Part shown: piece by piece, positions 30,747-39,567 of the stretch
How the letters are laid out: every line of letters starts with the position of its first letter
Position numbering within the stretch: position 1 is the first letter of the stretch
Assembly (NCBI RefSeq): GCF_009618275.1
Contig: NZ_WIAD01000038.1
Location: forward strand, 1-57,090
DNA length: 57,090 nucleotides
DNA from: Roseimaritima sediminicola
Lineage (GTDB): Bacteria > Planctomycetota > Planctomycetia > Pirellulales > Pirellulaceae
Direction of reading: 5' to 3'
Program-made: the position numbers and the translations under genes
Notes under the pieces: model-generated
Databases searched by the model: none
Seen by the model: the letters and a program-made list of their open reading frames with translations, nothing else
Told to the model about the DNA's origin: nothing

Positions 30747-33700
30747 ATGCTGATCATGAAGTTTGCTCGCTCCCTTGCCGGCCTGCTGATGCTGGCGTCC
30801 AGCGTTGCCACGGCGACCGAACCGCTGCGTTTTAATCGCGATATTCGTCCGATCCTGTCCGACAAGTGCTTTGCCTGTCACGGTCCCGACGCCCAGCACG
30901 CCGCGGCCGATCTGCGGCTGGACCAGCGCGAAGCCGCCCTGGAGTCGGGAGCGATCTTGCCGGGCGACGCCGAGGCCAGCGAATTGGTCGCGAGGATCTT
31001 TGCCGAAGACGACGACTTGCGGATGCCGCCACCGGATGTGCACAAGCCGCTGACCGCGACCGAACGGCAGCGGCTGCGACAGTGGGTCCAACAGGGCGCG
31101 GAGTACGAAGCGCACTGGGCGTATGCGCCATTGCGGCCGGCGCCGGAAAACCTTTCGCCGAACTTGGTCGATCACTTCGTGTCGAAGCGGTTGCAGCAGG
31201 AACAGGTGGCGGCGGTGCCGGCGGCGGATCCGGCGACGCTGATCCGCCGGCTGTCCTTGGACCTGACCGGAATGCCCCCGACCGTGGCCGAAGTGGAAGC
31301 CTTTGTTGCCGACCCTTCGCCGCTGGCCTACAGCCAGTTGGTTGACCGCTTGCTCGAATCGCCGCGTTATGGCGAGCGGATGGCCAGTTACTGGTTGGAC
31401 CTCGTTCGCTATGCCGATACGGTGGGCTATCACGGAGACCAGGAAATCAGCCAGTGGCCCTATCGCGATTACGTGATCCGGGCGTTCAACGACAACCTGC
31501 CCTACGACCGTTTCATCCGCGAACAATTGGCCGGCGACCTGCTGCCCGATCCGACGACCGATCAATTGGTCGCCAGCGGCTACAACCGCTTGAACCAAAC
31601 GACCGAGGAGGGCGGTTCCCAAGCCAAGGAATACCTGGCGATTTATTTCGCCGATCGCGTCCGCAACGTCTCGCAAGTTTTCCTCGGTTCCACGCTGGGC
31701 TGTGCGCAGTGCCACGACCATAAATATGACCCGTTCACGGCCAAGGACTTCTACGCCTTTGGCGCCTTCTTCGCCGATCTCGAGGAACGCGGCGTCTACT
31801 CCGGTCGTGGCCATCGCCCCCCGGTGATGCCCGTGCCGACGGCCGAGCAACAACGCCAGATCGACCAGCATCAAGCGGAACTCCAGCGGTTGCACTCCGA
31901 GCGACAAACGCTGCGCGAACGGCTGCTGGCGGATTTGTCCTCCTGGCAACCTCCGCCGACGTCCGAAGCGGTTTGGATCGACGACGTCCAGCCCGAGGGC
32001 CGCACCTACAGCGGAGCATGGAACTTCGTCGAAGCCGCCGACGGTCCGGTCCAGCACGGCCAGCGGTCGCGGCAACAGGCCAGCGGCGACCTGGTTCAAC
32101 ATTACTTCATCGACGCCGACGCTCCGGTCACGGTTTCGCGGCAAACCAAGTTCTACGTTTGGGTGTATCTGGATCCCGACGATCCGCCGCAAGCCATCAT
32201 GTTGCAGTTGCACGGCGGTGACGGCAAGGAACCCAGTTGGGAGCACCGAGCGGTCTGGGGTGGCGACCAAATCGAGTATGGTCGTCGCAAAGATAGCTGG
32301 ACGGGGTACCGGCGGATGGGCGATTTGCCGGACACAGGCCAGTGGATCCGCTTGGAAGTCGACGCGGCAGACGTCGGCTTGGCGACCGACGACGATCCTG
32401 CGGCCGGAGGGGGAAAAACGTTCGTCGCGGACGGGATGGCGTTCACTCAGTTCGGCGGCCGCGTCTGGTGGGATCGCGCCGGCTGGCACGCTCCACCGCC
32501 ACGGATCGTTACCGACGCGTTGGCGGTCGATGCCGATCAGTGGTCGGCCGAACAACGGCAAGCCGTCGAGGACTATTATTTGGCCACTGCGGCGCCGCTG
32601 GCCGAGATTAACCAGCAGATCGATCAACGGCAGCGGCGGCTGGAACAAACGAAAGCATCGGTGGCGACCACCGTGATTAGTAAAGCGGTCAAGCCGCGGA
32701 CGATTCGCATCCTGCCACGCGGCAACTGGATGGACGACTCGGGCGACATCGTCCAGCCGGCGGTGCCCGAGTTCCTGGGGCAATTGGATGTCGCAGGTCG
32801 CCGAGCGACGCGGCTAGATCTGGCCGAGTGGCTGGCGGATCCCGAGCACCCGCTGGTCGCGCGGACGATGGTCAATCGCCTGTGGAGCTTGCTGTTCGGC
32901 CGCGGGATCTGCACCAGCGTGGATGATTTCGGCGGTCAGGGCACGTACCCCTCGCATCCAGATCTGCTGGACGCCCTCGCGGTGGAATTCATCGAATCGG
33001 GCTGGGACATCAAACACCTGCTGCGATTGATCGTGCACAGCGACGCTTACCGGCGCAGCTCGACGCCGACGCCGGAGTTGATCGAGGCGGATCCCTACAA
33101 CGACCTGTTCGCCCGGCAGGGACGTTTCCGTTTGGATGCCGAATTCATTCGCGACACCGCGTTGGCGACCGGCGGATTACTGGTCGAACAGGTCGGCGGC
33201 CCCAGCGTGCGACCGTACCAGCCCGCCGGCTACTACGCCCAGCTGAACTTCCCGCGTCGTACCTACCAGGCCGACACCGGCCCGAAGCAGTACCGCCGTG
33301 GCTTGTACACGCACTGGCAGCGGACGTTCCTGCATCCGATGTTGAAAGCCTTCGATGCGCCTAGCCGCGAAGAGTGCACGGCGCTTCGGCCGCGCAGCAA
33401 TACGCCGCTGCAGGCCTTGACGCTGTTGAACGATCCGACCTTTGTCGAAGCGGCACGCGGTTTTGCCGTCCGCATCCTGCGCGAGGGCGGCGAGGACCGA
33501 GACCGACGCCTGCGGTGGGCCTACCAGAGCGTCCTGGCCCAGGAACCGTCCGACGAAATCGTGGCCGTTCTGGCGGAGGTTTATGCGCAGCAGCGGGACG
33601 TCTACGAGCAGAGCCCTGAAGCGGCCGAGCAATTGCTGGCCACCGGCCAATCGCCCACTCCATCCGATCTGGAGGCGGCCGAAGTCGCCGCCTGGACGGC

Positions 33701-33749
33701 CGTCGCGCGCGTGCTGCTGAACCTGCACGAAACCATTACCCGCTATTGA
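30747..33749 (+). CDS. Planctomycete cytochrome protein (PSCyt1-DUF1549-DUF1553) with extra middle domain
   Basis: The product is 1000 residues (997 from the ATG at 30756). A signal peptide (LAGLLMLASSVATA) precedes the heme motif KCFACHGPD. DUF1549 shows RRLSLDLTGMPPTVAEVEA, YWLDLVRYADTVGYHGD and GCAQCHDHKYDPF, a second CxxCH. DUF1553 at the C-terminus has TMVNRLWSLLFGRGI and NTPLQALTLLNDPTFVE. Between them is a beta-rich stretch of about 190 residues (from WIDDVQPEG to FGGRVWWDRAG) that is absent as such from the 12231 paralogue and looks like a carbohydrate-binding-type fold, which is only inference. It is followed after 7 nt by a DUF1501 gene. Confidence 0.9.
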   Translation: MLIMKFARSLAGLLMLASSVATATEPLRFNRDIRPILSDKCFACHGPDAQHAAADLRLDQREAALESGAILPGDAEASELVARIFAEDDDLRMPPPDVHKPLTATERQRLRQWVQQGAEYEAHWAYAPLRPAPENLSPNLVDHFVSKRLQQEQVAAVPAADPATLIRRLSLDLTGMPPTVAEVEAFVADPSPLAYSQLVDRLLESPRYGERMASYWLDLVRYADTVGYHGDQEISQWPYRDYVIRAFNDNLPYDRFIREQLAGDLLPDPTTDQLVASGYNRLNQTTEEGGSQAKEYLAIYFADRVRNVSQVFLGSTLGCAQCHDHKYDPFTAKDFYAFGAFFADLEERGVYSGRGHRPPVMPVPTAEQQRQIDQHQAELQRLHSERQTLRERLLADLSSWQPPPTSEAVWIDDVQPEGRTYSGAWNFVEAADGPVQHGQRSRQQASGDLVQHYFIDADAPVTVSRQTKFYVWVYLDPDDPPQAIMLQLHGGDGKEPSWEHRAVWGGDQIEYGRRKDSWTGYRRMGDLPDTGQWIRLEVDAADVGLATDDDPAAGGGKTFVADGMAFTQFGGRVWWDRAGWHAPPPRIVTDALAVDADQWSAEQRQAVEDYYLATAAPLAEINQQIDQRQRRLEQTKASVATTVISKAVKPRTIRILPRGNWMDDSGDIVQPAVPEFLGQLDVAGRRATRLDLAEWLADPEHPLVARTMVNRLWSLLFGRGICTSVDDFGGQGTYPSHPDLLDALAVEFIESGWDIKHLLRLIVHSDAYRRSSTPTPELIEADPYNDLFARQGRFRLDAEFIRDTALATGGLLVEQVGGPSVRPYQPAGYYAQLNFPRRTYQADTGPKQYRRGLYTHWQRTFLHPMLKAFDAPSREECTALRPRSNTPLQALTLLNDPTFVEAARGFAVRILREGGEDRDRRLRWAYQSVLAQEPSDEIVAVLAEVYAQQRDVYEQSPEAAEQLLATGQSPTPSDLEAAEVAAWTAVARVLLNLHETITRY

Positions 33750-33756
33750 ACGCATC

Positions 33757-35196
33757 ATGAACGCCAAGTCCGAACTTCCGTCAAAACAAGCTCTTTCGCG
33801 ACGCACGTTCCTGCGCAGCACCGGCATCGGATCGATCGCCCTGGGGACGCTGCTGCACGGCCACTCCGCTAACGCATCCGGTGCCGCGAGCGGAACCGAT
33901 GCCTCGAGCGGCGTCATCGCTTCGCTGCATCACCGGCCGCGGATCAAACGCGTGATCCATCTGTGTATGGCGGGCGGTCCCAGTCATCTGGAGACGTTCG
34001 ACTACAAGCCGACCCTGGAAAAGCTCAACGGCCAGGCGATGCCCGAATCGATGACCGCCGGCCAGCCGATCGCCCAGTTGCAGGGCAGAGAATTGAAGGT
34101 CATGGGGCCGCAGCATCCCTTCCGCCCCCGCGGTGACAGCGGCTTGATGATGTGCGATGTGCTGCCGCACACCGCCGCTCACGCCGACTCGCTGTGCGTG
34201 ATCCGGTCGATGCACACCGAACAGATCAACCACGATCCGGCTCATACTTTCTTCAACACCGGCACGGCGATCAGCGGCCGGCCGTCGATGGGGGCCTGGG
34301 TGTTGTATGGCCTGGGCGCCGAAACGGAGAACCTGCCCGGCTTCATCGTCCTGACCAGCGAGGGCGGCGGGCAGAGCCAACCGATCAGCTCGCGACAGTG
34401 GCATTCGGGGTTCCTGCCCAGCCAGTATCAGGGCGTCCAGTTGAACGCGGCGGGCGATCCGGTGCACTACGTCAGTAATCCCGCGGGGGTGACGCACCGG
34501 CAACAGCGGCACGTGTTGGACGCGGTGGCGCGGATCAATACGCTTCGCCAGCAACAATTGCAGGACCCCGAGATCGCGGCCAAACTGTCGACTTATGAGA
34601 TGGCGTTTCGGATGCAAACGTCCGTTCCGGAATTGACCGATATGTCGGACGAGCCCCAGCATGTGGTCGAGATGTATGGATGCACGCCCGGCGACGGTTC
34701 CTTCGCCAGCAACTGCTTGTTGGCGCGGCGGTTGGCCGAACGCGGCGTGCGATTTATCCAGCTGTACCACCGTGGTTGGGATCACCACGGAGGAATTAAA
34801 AAGGGCATCACCACCACGGCCAAACTGGTCGACCAGGGCACGGCCGCGCTGCTGCAGGATCTGAAGCAACGCGGTATGCTGGAAGAGACGTTGGTGGTTT
34901 GGGGCGGCGAATTCGGCCGCACGCCGATGGCCCAGGGCAGCGGCCGCGATCACCACATCAAAGGCTTTTCGCTGTGGATGGCCGGCGGCGGAGTGCGAGC
35001 TGGAACCGCTTACGGTGCCACCGATGAATTCGGCTACAACGCCGTGGAAAACCGGGTGCACGTCCGCGACTTCCACGCCACCATGCTGCACATGCTGGGC
35101 ATCGATCACCGCCGCTTCAGCTACAAGTTCCAGGGCTTGGATTTTCGCTTGACCGGCGTCGAAGAGGCCCACGTCGTCAAGGACGTGCTGGCGTAG
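33757..35196 (+). CDS. DUF1501 protein with Tat signal
   Basis: The product is 479 residues. The leader LSRRTFLRSTGIGSIALGTL has a clear twin-arginine motif, so it is probably folded before export. The phosphatase-like core shows HLCMAGGPSHLETFDYKPTL, the middle HHGGIKKG, and LVVWGGEFGRTPMAQG with DHHIKGFSLWMAGGG. It follows the cytochrome gene by 7 nt, the same order as at 12231-16786. The activity of DUF1501 proteins is not established. Confidence 0.9.
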   Translation: MNAKSELPSKQALSRRTFLRSTGIGSIALGTLLHGHSANASGAASGTDASSGVIASLHHRPRIKRVIHLCMAGGPSHLETFDYKPTLEKLNGQAMPESMTAGQPIAQLQGRELKVMGPQHPFRPRGDSGLMMCDVLPHTAAHADSLCVIRSMHTEQINHDPAHTFFNTGTAISGRPSMGAWVLYGLGAETENLPGFIVLTSEGGGQSQPISSRQWHSGFLPSQYQGVQLNAAGDPVHYVSNPAGVTHRQQRHVLDAVARINTLRQQQLQDPEIAAKLSTYEMAFRMQTSVPELTDMSDEPQHVVEMYGCTPGDGSFASNCLLARRLAERGVRFIQLYHRGWDHHGGIKKGITTTAKLVDQGTAALLQDLKQRGMLEETLVVWGGEFGRTPMAQGSGRDHHIKGFSLWMAGGGVRAGTAYGATDEFGYNAVENRVHVRDFHATMLHMLGIDHRRFSYKFQGLDFRLTGVEEAHVVKDVLA

Positions 35197-35208
35197 AGCG
35201 TCGTCGCT

Positions 35209-35235
35209 CGTAGCTGAATTCGCCAGAATTTGGAC
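35209..35235. repeat. Family B repeat, single copy
   Basis: CGTAGCTGAATTCGCCAGAA followed by TTTGGACC, 12 nt beyond the DUF1501 stop. Confidence 0.83.
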
Positions 35236-35243
35236 CGCGTTTT

Positions 35244-35298
35244 GTGGCATAGGCTTCCAGCCTGTGAGTGCCATTCACAGGCTGGAAGCCTATGCCAC
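35244..35298. terminator. Perfect 24-bp inverted pair of family A repeats (likely bidirectional terminator)
   Basis: A full family A repeat (35244-35267) is followed after a 7-nt loop by its exact complement (35275-35298). The 24-bp stem lies between convergent genes (DUF1501 stop 35196, DoxX stop 35307), so it could end transcription from both sides. There is no strong T-run, so the terminator role is inferred. Confidence 0.7.
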
Positions 35299-35306
35299 CT
35301 TGCCAC

Positions 35307-35717
35307 TTACTCGGCTGGGGTCTTGGACTTTCGGTTGGCCAGCAGATGATCCAGCGAGAATTTGCCCGGACCGGTCAGCAGCAGCACGATGTAGACGGTC
35401 AGGTAGCAGAAGGCGAGTTCTTTCTTCTGCCACGGATCGTCACTGTGGACTACCAATCCAGCGACCAGCATCGTGAAAGCCAGCGGGATCGTGGCCAGAC
35501 GCGTGGCCAGTCCGATGATCAACAGCAGCGAGCAACCGAATTCGGCTCCGATCGCCAGGATCAGGCTCAGCCGGCTGCCGATGCCGATCGGGTCGGGAAA
35601 GACCTCGGCCAGCTCGCCGAAACCCGACAGCTTCTGCCAGCCATGCACCAGCATCAACAAGCCGAAAAGAACGCGGAGGACCAGCAGGCCGGTGGAGTTC
35701 AATGTGTCTCGAAGCAT
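35307..35717 (-). CDS. DoxX-family membrane protein
   Basis: This 136-residue protein has four hydrophobic helices. GLLVLRVLFGLLMLVHGWQK at the N-terminus is the usual DoxX start, followed by GAEFGCSLLLIIGLATRLAT. Family members act in quinone- or thiol-linked membrane redox roles in several bacteria, but no reaction can be assigned here. The ATG at 35717 is preferred to a TTG ten codons upstream. The gene is enclosed by two inverted family A pairs (35244 and 35761), as if it were a small cassette. Confidence 0.82.
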   Translation of the reverse strand: MLRDTLNSTGLLVLRVLFGLLMLVHGWQKLSGFGELAEVFPDPIGIGSRLSLILAIGAEFGCSLLLIIGLATRLATIPLAFTMLVAGLVVHSDDPWQKKELAFCYLTVYIVLLLTGPGKFSLDHLLANRKSKTPAE

Positions 35718-35760
35718 CGGGAGAGTCCTGCGTAAAATGGTTAGCAACGTGAGTCAGTAA

Positions 35761-35815
35761 GTGGCATAGGCTTCTAGCCTGTGGAGGCAGTTCACAGGCT
35801 GGAAGCCAATGCCAC
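35761..35815. repeat. Imperfect inverted pair of family A repeats
   Basis: The left arm begins GTGGCATAGGCTTCTAGCCT; the right arm (35792-35815) is its complement with about three mismatches. It lies 2 nt before the stop of the release-factor-like gene and upstream of the DoxX gene. Confidence 0.87.
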
Positions 35816-35817
35816 GT

Positions 35818-36357
35818 TTATCGTAGCGGACGCAGTTCGAACCAACCACGCATTTGGTTCAGATAGTCCAGGGCCGGCGGTTCGCTGCGAAGCAGTTTCA
35901 GCAATTGGCTGGCGGTCGTCTCCCACCGCGATGCGACCGCTTGCAGGTCCCCCTCGGCGGCCCAGGCGTCGTCCAGCACCAACGACAGCACGGCCGGTCG
36001 CGCCGCGTTCCGCTCGGCCACCCACACCTGCCGCCCGCGGTGCTGTTGCCGCAGCCGAGCATCGGCAGGATCCTGGTCGGGCTGACAGCGGACGACCACG
36101 GCCAGTGTGCTGCGCAGCCGCTGGACGGCTCGCTGGCGGTTTTCGGCCTGACTGCGCCGCTCGTTCGCTTCGGCCGTCACCTCCGTGGGCCGATGATGCA
36201 GCACGACCGCGGTGGAGGTCTTGTTGCGATGCTGGCCACCGGGACCGCCGCGGCGCGTGGCCGTCCACTGGCAGGCCTGCTCGAAGGCTTCGATCGCCTG
36301 GCGACTGGGGTGCGGCGGGGCAACGATCCGCAGCCAAGACGGTTCGGTGGGAGGCAT
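35818..36357 (-). CDS. Peptide-chain release factor-like protein (GGQ domain only)
   Basis: This 179-residue protein contains the class I release factor catalytic loop, RGGPGGQHRNKTSTAVVLHH, with GGQ at about residue 45. The codon-recognition domain of RF1/RF2 is absent. It thus resembles ArfB/YaeJ or the planctomycete release factor-like group, which free stalled ribosomes by hydrolysing peptidyl-tRNA. The C-terminal half (VSRW-type helices, ASQLLKLLRSEPPALDYLNQ) is not the basic ArfB tail, so mRNA-channel sensing is unclear. The ATG at 36357 is chosen because the upstream frame is repeat DNA. Confidence 0.82.
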   Translation of the reverse strand: MPPTEPSWLRIVAPPHPSRQAIEAFEQACQWTATRRGGPGGQHRNKTSTAVVLHHRPTEVTAEANERRSQAENRQRAVQRLRSTLAVVVRCQPDQDPADARLRQQHRGRQVWVAERNAARPAVLSLVLDDAWAAEGDLQAVASRWETTASQLLKLLRSEPPALDYLNQMRGWFELRPLR

Positions 36358-36376
36358 AGGTTCGTCGGCAAGTAAA

Positions 36377-36478
36377 TAGTAGCTCGGCTGTCCCAGCCGA
36401 AAAGAATCACATAGTAGCTCGGCTGTCCCAGCCGAGGAAAAAAAATCCCCAGCGACTCGGCTGAGGACAGCCGAGCTA
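36377..36478. repeat. Family C palindromic repeats (three copies)
   Basis: TAGTAGCTCGGCTGTCCCAG plus CCGA occurs at 36377 and 36412, and an inverted copy (TCGGCTGAGGACAGCCGAGC) at 36457. Each has the palindromic arms TCGGCTG and CAGCCGA. The TAG stop of the M50 gene is inside the last copy. Confidence 0.9.
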
Positions 36479-38587
36479 CTTTGGGGCCTCATGAAACAAC
36501 CGGTCCAGCCAACCCGCCAGGCGGGTGGCCAAGGAGCGGGCCGGGGCCTGCAGACGAGCTTCGACCGGGGCGCCGATGGGCCACTGGTCGGCAACCGACT
36601 TCGGAACGCGGCAGGCGATCTGAAACCGGTTCTGGCTGCCGGTCTCGCGATGCGTCGCGGCGTTCCTGGTCGAGATCGAATCGACGGTCAACGTGGCAAC
36701 CGTACCACAGGCCGGTTGGCAGCCGACGCGCAGCGAATCCCCCACGGCGATCTGACCGCGGTGCCGAGCATCGACGTCCAACAGCACGACCAGCCGCTCG
36801 GGATCGCCGATCCGGCACCATCGTCCGCCGGCACGCGCCCAACTGCCGCTGGCCCGATGCAGCGACGTTTGAGCTCGTCGCCGGACCGTGGAATCGGCAA
36901 AGCACTGCAGGGCGGTATCGTGTTGCTCCGCCTCGTTGTCCCGAGCTGGTGGGCTGGGGGTGTCCGGCGGCAGCACGATCCCACTTGCGGGGGCGACGAC
37001 ATGCAAAGCCCTCAGACGCGACTGCAGCGTTTGTTCTTGAACGCTCAAACGATTCAGCATCTCTTGTTGGCTGTCCCAACGCTCGAGCAACGCCGGCAGG
37101 TCGATCGCTTGGCGTCGTAGCTGGGTGTTGTGAACGGCCAGCGTCTGACGTTTTCCGCGCGTCTGCACGGCTTGTTTCTGAATCGCAAAATTATCCAGTT
37201 GGACCAGCGGGTCGCCGGCTGCGACACGTTGGCCATAGTCTGCCGAAACCGCTCCGATGCGGCCGGCATCGGGCAGGTAGACCGCCGTGGCGCCAGCCAC
37301 ATCGACGCGGCCCGTCGCCAATTGATAAGAAGGGATCGGAACCAGCAGGCCGATAACCAGTCCGGCTCCGAGCAGCACTCCTAAGACCAGCCGGCGGCGC
37401 GGCGGCACGTGCTGCCAAGCCGCTGCGCCTCGCAGCAACGCCAACCAGCGGCGTCCGGCCAAAACCGGGCTGGCCGCCAACAGCATCACGGCGACCGCGA
37501 TTCCCAGCGGTCGCAGCGAAAGGCCGGAGGCGAGCTGCAGCACCCAGTGGGCCAGCACGCCTGCGATCACGATCCGGTAGCCCAGCGAAAGGGTGTGGAA
37601 GGCGGCCAAGCCAACGTTTCGCCAGGACAGCGACGCAAAACTGTGGTAGTGGCGACCGGCCAGCGGGCGGACGACCACGGCCGCAAACGCGTCCGCCGCT
37701 TCCTGACGCAGGTTCGTGCTGCGGCAAAGGTCGGCCAAAACGTAGTATCCGTCGTAACGCATTAACGGATTCAGGTTGAATAGTAAGGTGCTCAGACTGC
37801 ACACGACGATCACGTTCATGGCGGCAAAGTGCAGCGTGCCGGCGCTGGTGAACCACCACAGCGGCAGGGCGAGCGCGGCCAGGATCAGTTCCACATACAC
37901 ACCCGCCAACATGATCGCCATCCGCTGCCGACGCTGCGGCAACCGCCAGCTGTCGGTCACGTCGCAGTAGGGACAGGGCGCCCCGCACAGCAGCATGATC
38001 CCGATCTCGCCGGGCCGGGCACCACAGCGAAAACAGACCGTGGCATGGGCCAATTCGTGAAGGGCTTTGGTCGCCACCAGCGTGCCCACCAGCAGCGGCG
38101 CATTGGCCGCCGAGAAAAACGCCTGCAAGCCCGGCAGGTTGGCTTGGAATCGCTGCCAATAGACCGGCACCGATAACAGAGCCAGGAGGATGACCAAGGA
38201 CCAACAAAGCACCGCAGGAGCGGAGAACAGCCATCCGCTGTAGCGCGCCGCCCGGCGAGCCAGTGGCAGGGCCGAAATCCCCGGCAAGCGAATCGCCAAC
38301 AGGTCGCCCAGCCGGACGCCACGGCCGCGGGTATGGCGTCGACAGCGGAGCAGGCCCGCCGCGTTGGCGGCGGCCAGCAGCTGGGGATCGCAGTCCGCAG
38401 GCGACTGGCGAAGCGCGTCCAGTTGGTCGCGATCGATTCGGGTAAAGGTACCTGACAGGGGATCGTGCACGACCTGTTCGCGAGCCCGGGGGCCGGACCG
38501 GAACGCGGCCGAGGTGCGCGAGGACCCCGGCGGCCGGGGCGGATCGCAGATGTGAAGATCGGTGCGGAGCGGCGGAACGGCAGACAT
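36476..38587 (-). CDS. M50 zinc metalloprotease fused to HlyD-type adaptor
   Basis: The product is 703 residues from the ATG at 38587; the longer frame upstream is a shadow of the adaptor gene. Residues 35-85 resemble a small PqqD-like leader-binding region. A multi-helix M50 region follows: zinc motif HELAH (177-181) and a second motif NPLMRYDGYYVLADL (273-280 and on). Between them is a Cys pattern, CFRCGARPGEI then CGAPCPYCDV, typical of putative peptide zinc metalloproteases beside bacteriocin exporters. After further helices the last 280 residues form a HlyD/biotinyl-lipoyl-type periplasmic arm (LPDAGRIGAVSADYGQRVAA). It should cleave or thread a substrate at the membrane. Its start overlaps the previous gene's stop (TGATG). 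Confidence 0.82.
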   Translation of the reverse strand: MSAVPPLRTDLHICDPPRPPGSSRTSAAFRSGPRAREQVVHDPLSGTFTRIDRDQLDALRQSPADCDPQLLAAANAAGLLRCRRHTRGRGVRLGDLLAIRLPGISALPLARRAARYSGWLFSAPAVLCWSLVILLALLSVPVYWQRFQANLPGLQAFFSAANAPLLVGTLVATKALHELAHATVCFRCGARPGEIGIMLLCGAPCPYCDVTDSWRLPQRRQRMAIMLAGVYVELILAALALPLWWFTSAGTLHFAAMNVIVVCSLSTLLFNLNPLMRYDGYYVLADLCRSTNLRQEAADAFAAVVVRPLAGRHYHSFASLSWRNVGLAAFHTLSLGYRIVIAGVLAHWVLQLASGLSLRPLGIAVAVMLLAASPVLAGRRWLALLRGAAAWQHVPPRRRLVLGVLLGAGLVIGLLVPIPSYQLATGRVDVAGATAVYLPDAGRIGAVSADYGQRVAAGDPLVQLDNFAIQKQAVQTRGKRQTLAVHNTQLRRQAIDLPALLERWDSQQEMLNRLSVQEQTLQSRLRALHVVAPASGIVLPPDTPSPPARDNEAEQHDTALQCFADSTVRRRAQTSLHRASGSWARAGGRWCRIGDPERLVVLLDVDARHRGQIAVGDSLRVGCQPACGTVATLTVDSISTRNAATHRETGSQNRFQIACRVPKSVADQWPIGAPVEARLQAPARSLATRLAGWLDRLFHEAPK

Positions 38588-39567
38588 CAGGGCACCGCTG
38601 GGGGACTGCTGGCCGCCGGGGACGCGGCGGCGTCGTGGATTCGCAGTGTGACCGCCGTGCCGGGCAGCAGACGCCAGTGTCCGTCTTGGTGAACGTTGGG
38701 CAGTTCCGCGTGCAGACGGTAGCTGTCGCGGTTCAACAGTTCCGTATCGACCGACAACACGCGGCCGCGCAGGGAGCGCACGACGCCGCCTTCGGTCCAC
38801 GTCGCCGTGACCGCTCGACCCACACACTGCCGAGGTGGCAATCGCTCGGCTCGCATCAAACAGTGGGCGTGCAGACGGTCCAGGCGGGCGATGCGAGCGA
38901 CCGGCTCGCCGGCGGTGATCCATTCGCCGGTCTTCTTGTAAACATCCACCGCCACGCCACCGATGGGACTCTTGATATTCAGACGCTCGATCCGCTGCTG
39001 CAGCAATTGCAGGTCGGCGGTGCGGAGATCGATTTCGACCTGAGCCAGTCGCCGTTGCTTGCGTTCTCGTTCCACCTCCAGTTCCGCACGCTTGACGGCC
39101 AAGCGTAGTTTTCGCAGCAGCGTCAGCGGAACCGCACCGGCGGCGGAATCGTACACCGAACGGTTGGAGTCCAGTTCGGCTTGCGCCTCTTCCAGTGCGG
39201 TGTGGGCGTATTGCAGTTCCAGGTCGTCCGCCAGCTTTTCCTCCGCGGCTTGCTTTTGTAACTGAGCGATCCGCAGCTGGACGGCCAACCCGCTGACGTC
39301 CTGCGAAGCGAGTACCTGTGATGGTTGGACCGCAGCGTTTTGTTTTACGAGTACCGCTTCCAGAACGCCGGATTCGGTCGCGGGCACGTCGACCTCTTCG
39401 GCATAACGGATCACGCACTCGTCGACGGCGACGGAACGTTCGTCGGCTGGACGGGCGGCCCCGTGCTGTGCCGGCAGCGGTTCGGCCAGGACGGCCACCA
39501 GGCAGCCGCCCAGCAGAAACATCCTGCGACGGGAGAGCGAGAGGAGGGAGAACTTGCGAGTAGTCAT
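38587..39567 (-). CDS. HlyD/RND-type periplasmic adaptor
   Basis: This 326-residue protein has a signal or anchor (RRRMFLLGGCLVAVLAEPLP), two halves of a lipoyl-like domain (VDVPATESGVLEAVLVKQNA and NIKSPIGGVAVDVYKKTGEW) and a long helical hairpin between them (roughly residues 95-190). This is the membrane fusion protein plan. It is joined by overlap to both neighbours: ATGA with the GAF-HlyD gene and TGATG with the M50 gene. No pump is encoded nearby, so its partner may be the M50 protein itself. Confidence 0.82.
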   Translation of the reverse strand: MTTRKFSLLSLSRRRMFLLGGCLVAVLAEPLPAQHGAARPADERSVAVDECVIRYAEEVDVPATESGVLEAVLVKQNAAVQPSQVLASQDVSGLAVQLRIAQLQKQAAEEKLADDLELQYAHTALEEAQAELDSNRSVYDSAAGAVPLTLLRKLRLAVKRAELEVERERKQRRLAQVEIDLRTADLQLLQQRIERLNIKSPIGGVAVDVYKKTGEWITAGEPVARIARLDRLHAHCLMRAERLPPRQCVGRAVTATWTEGGVVRSLRGRVLSVDTELLNRDSYRLHAELPNVHQDGHWRLLPGTAVTLRIHDAAASPAASSPPAVP

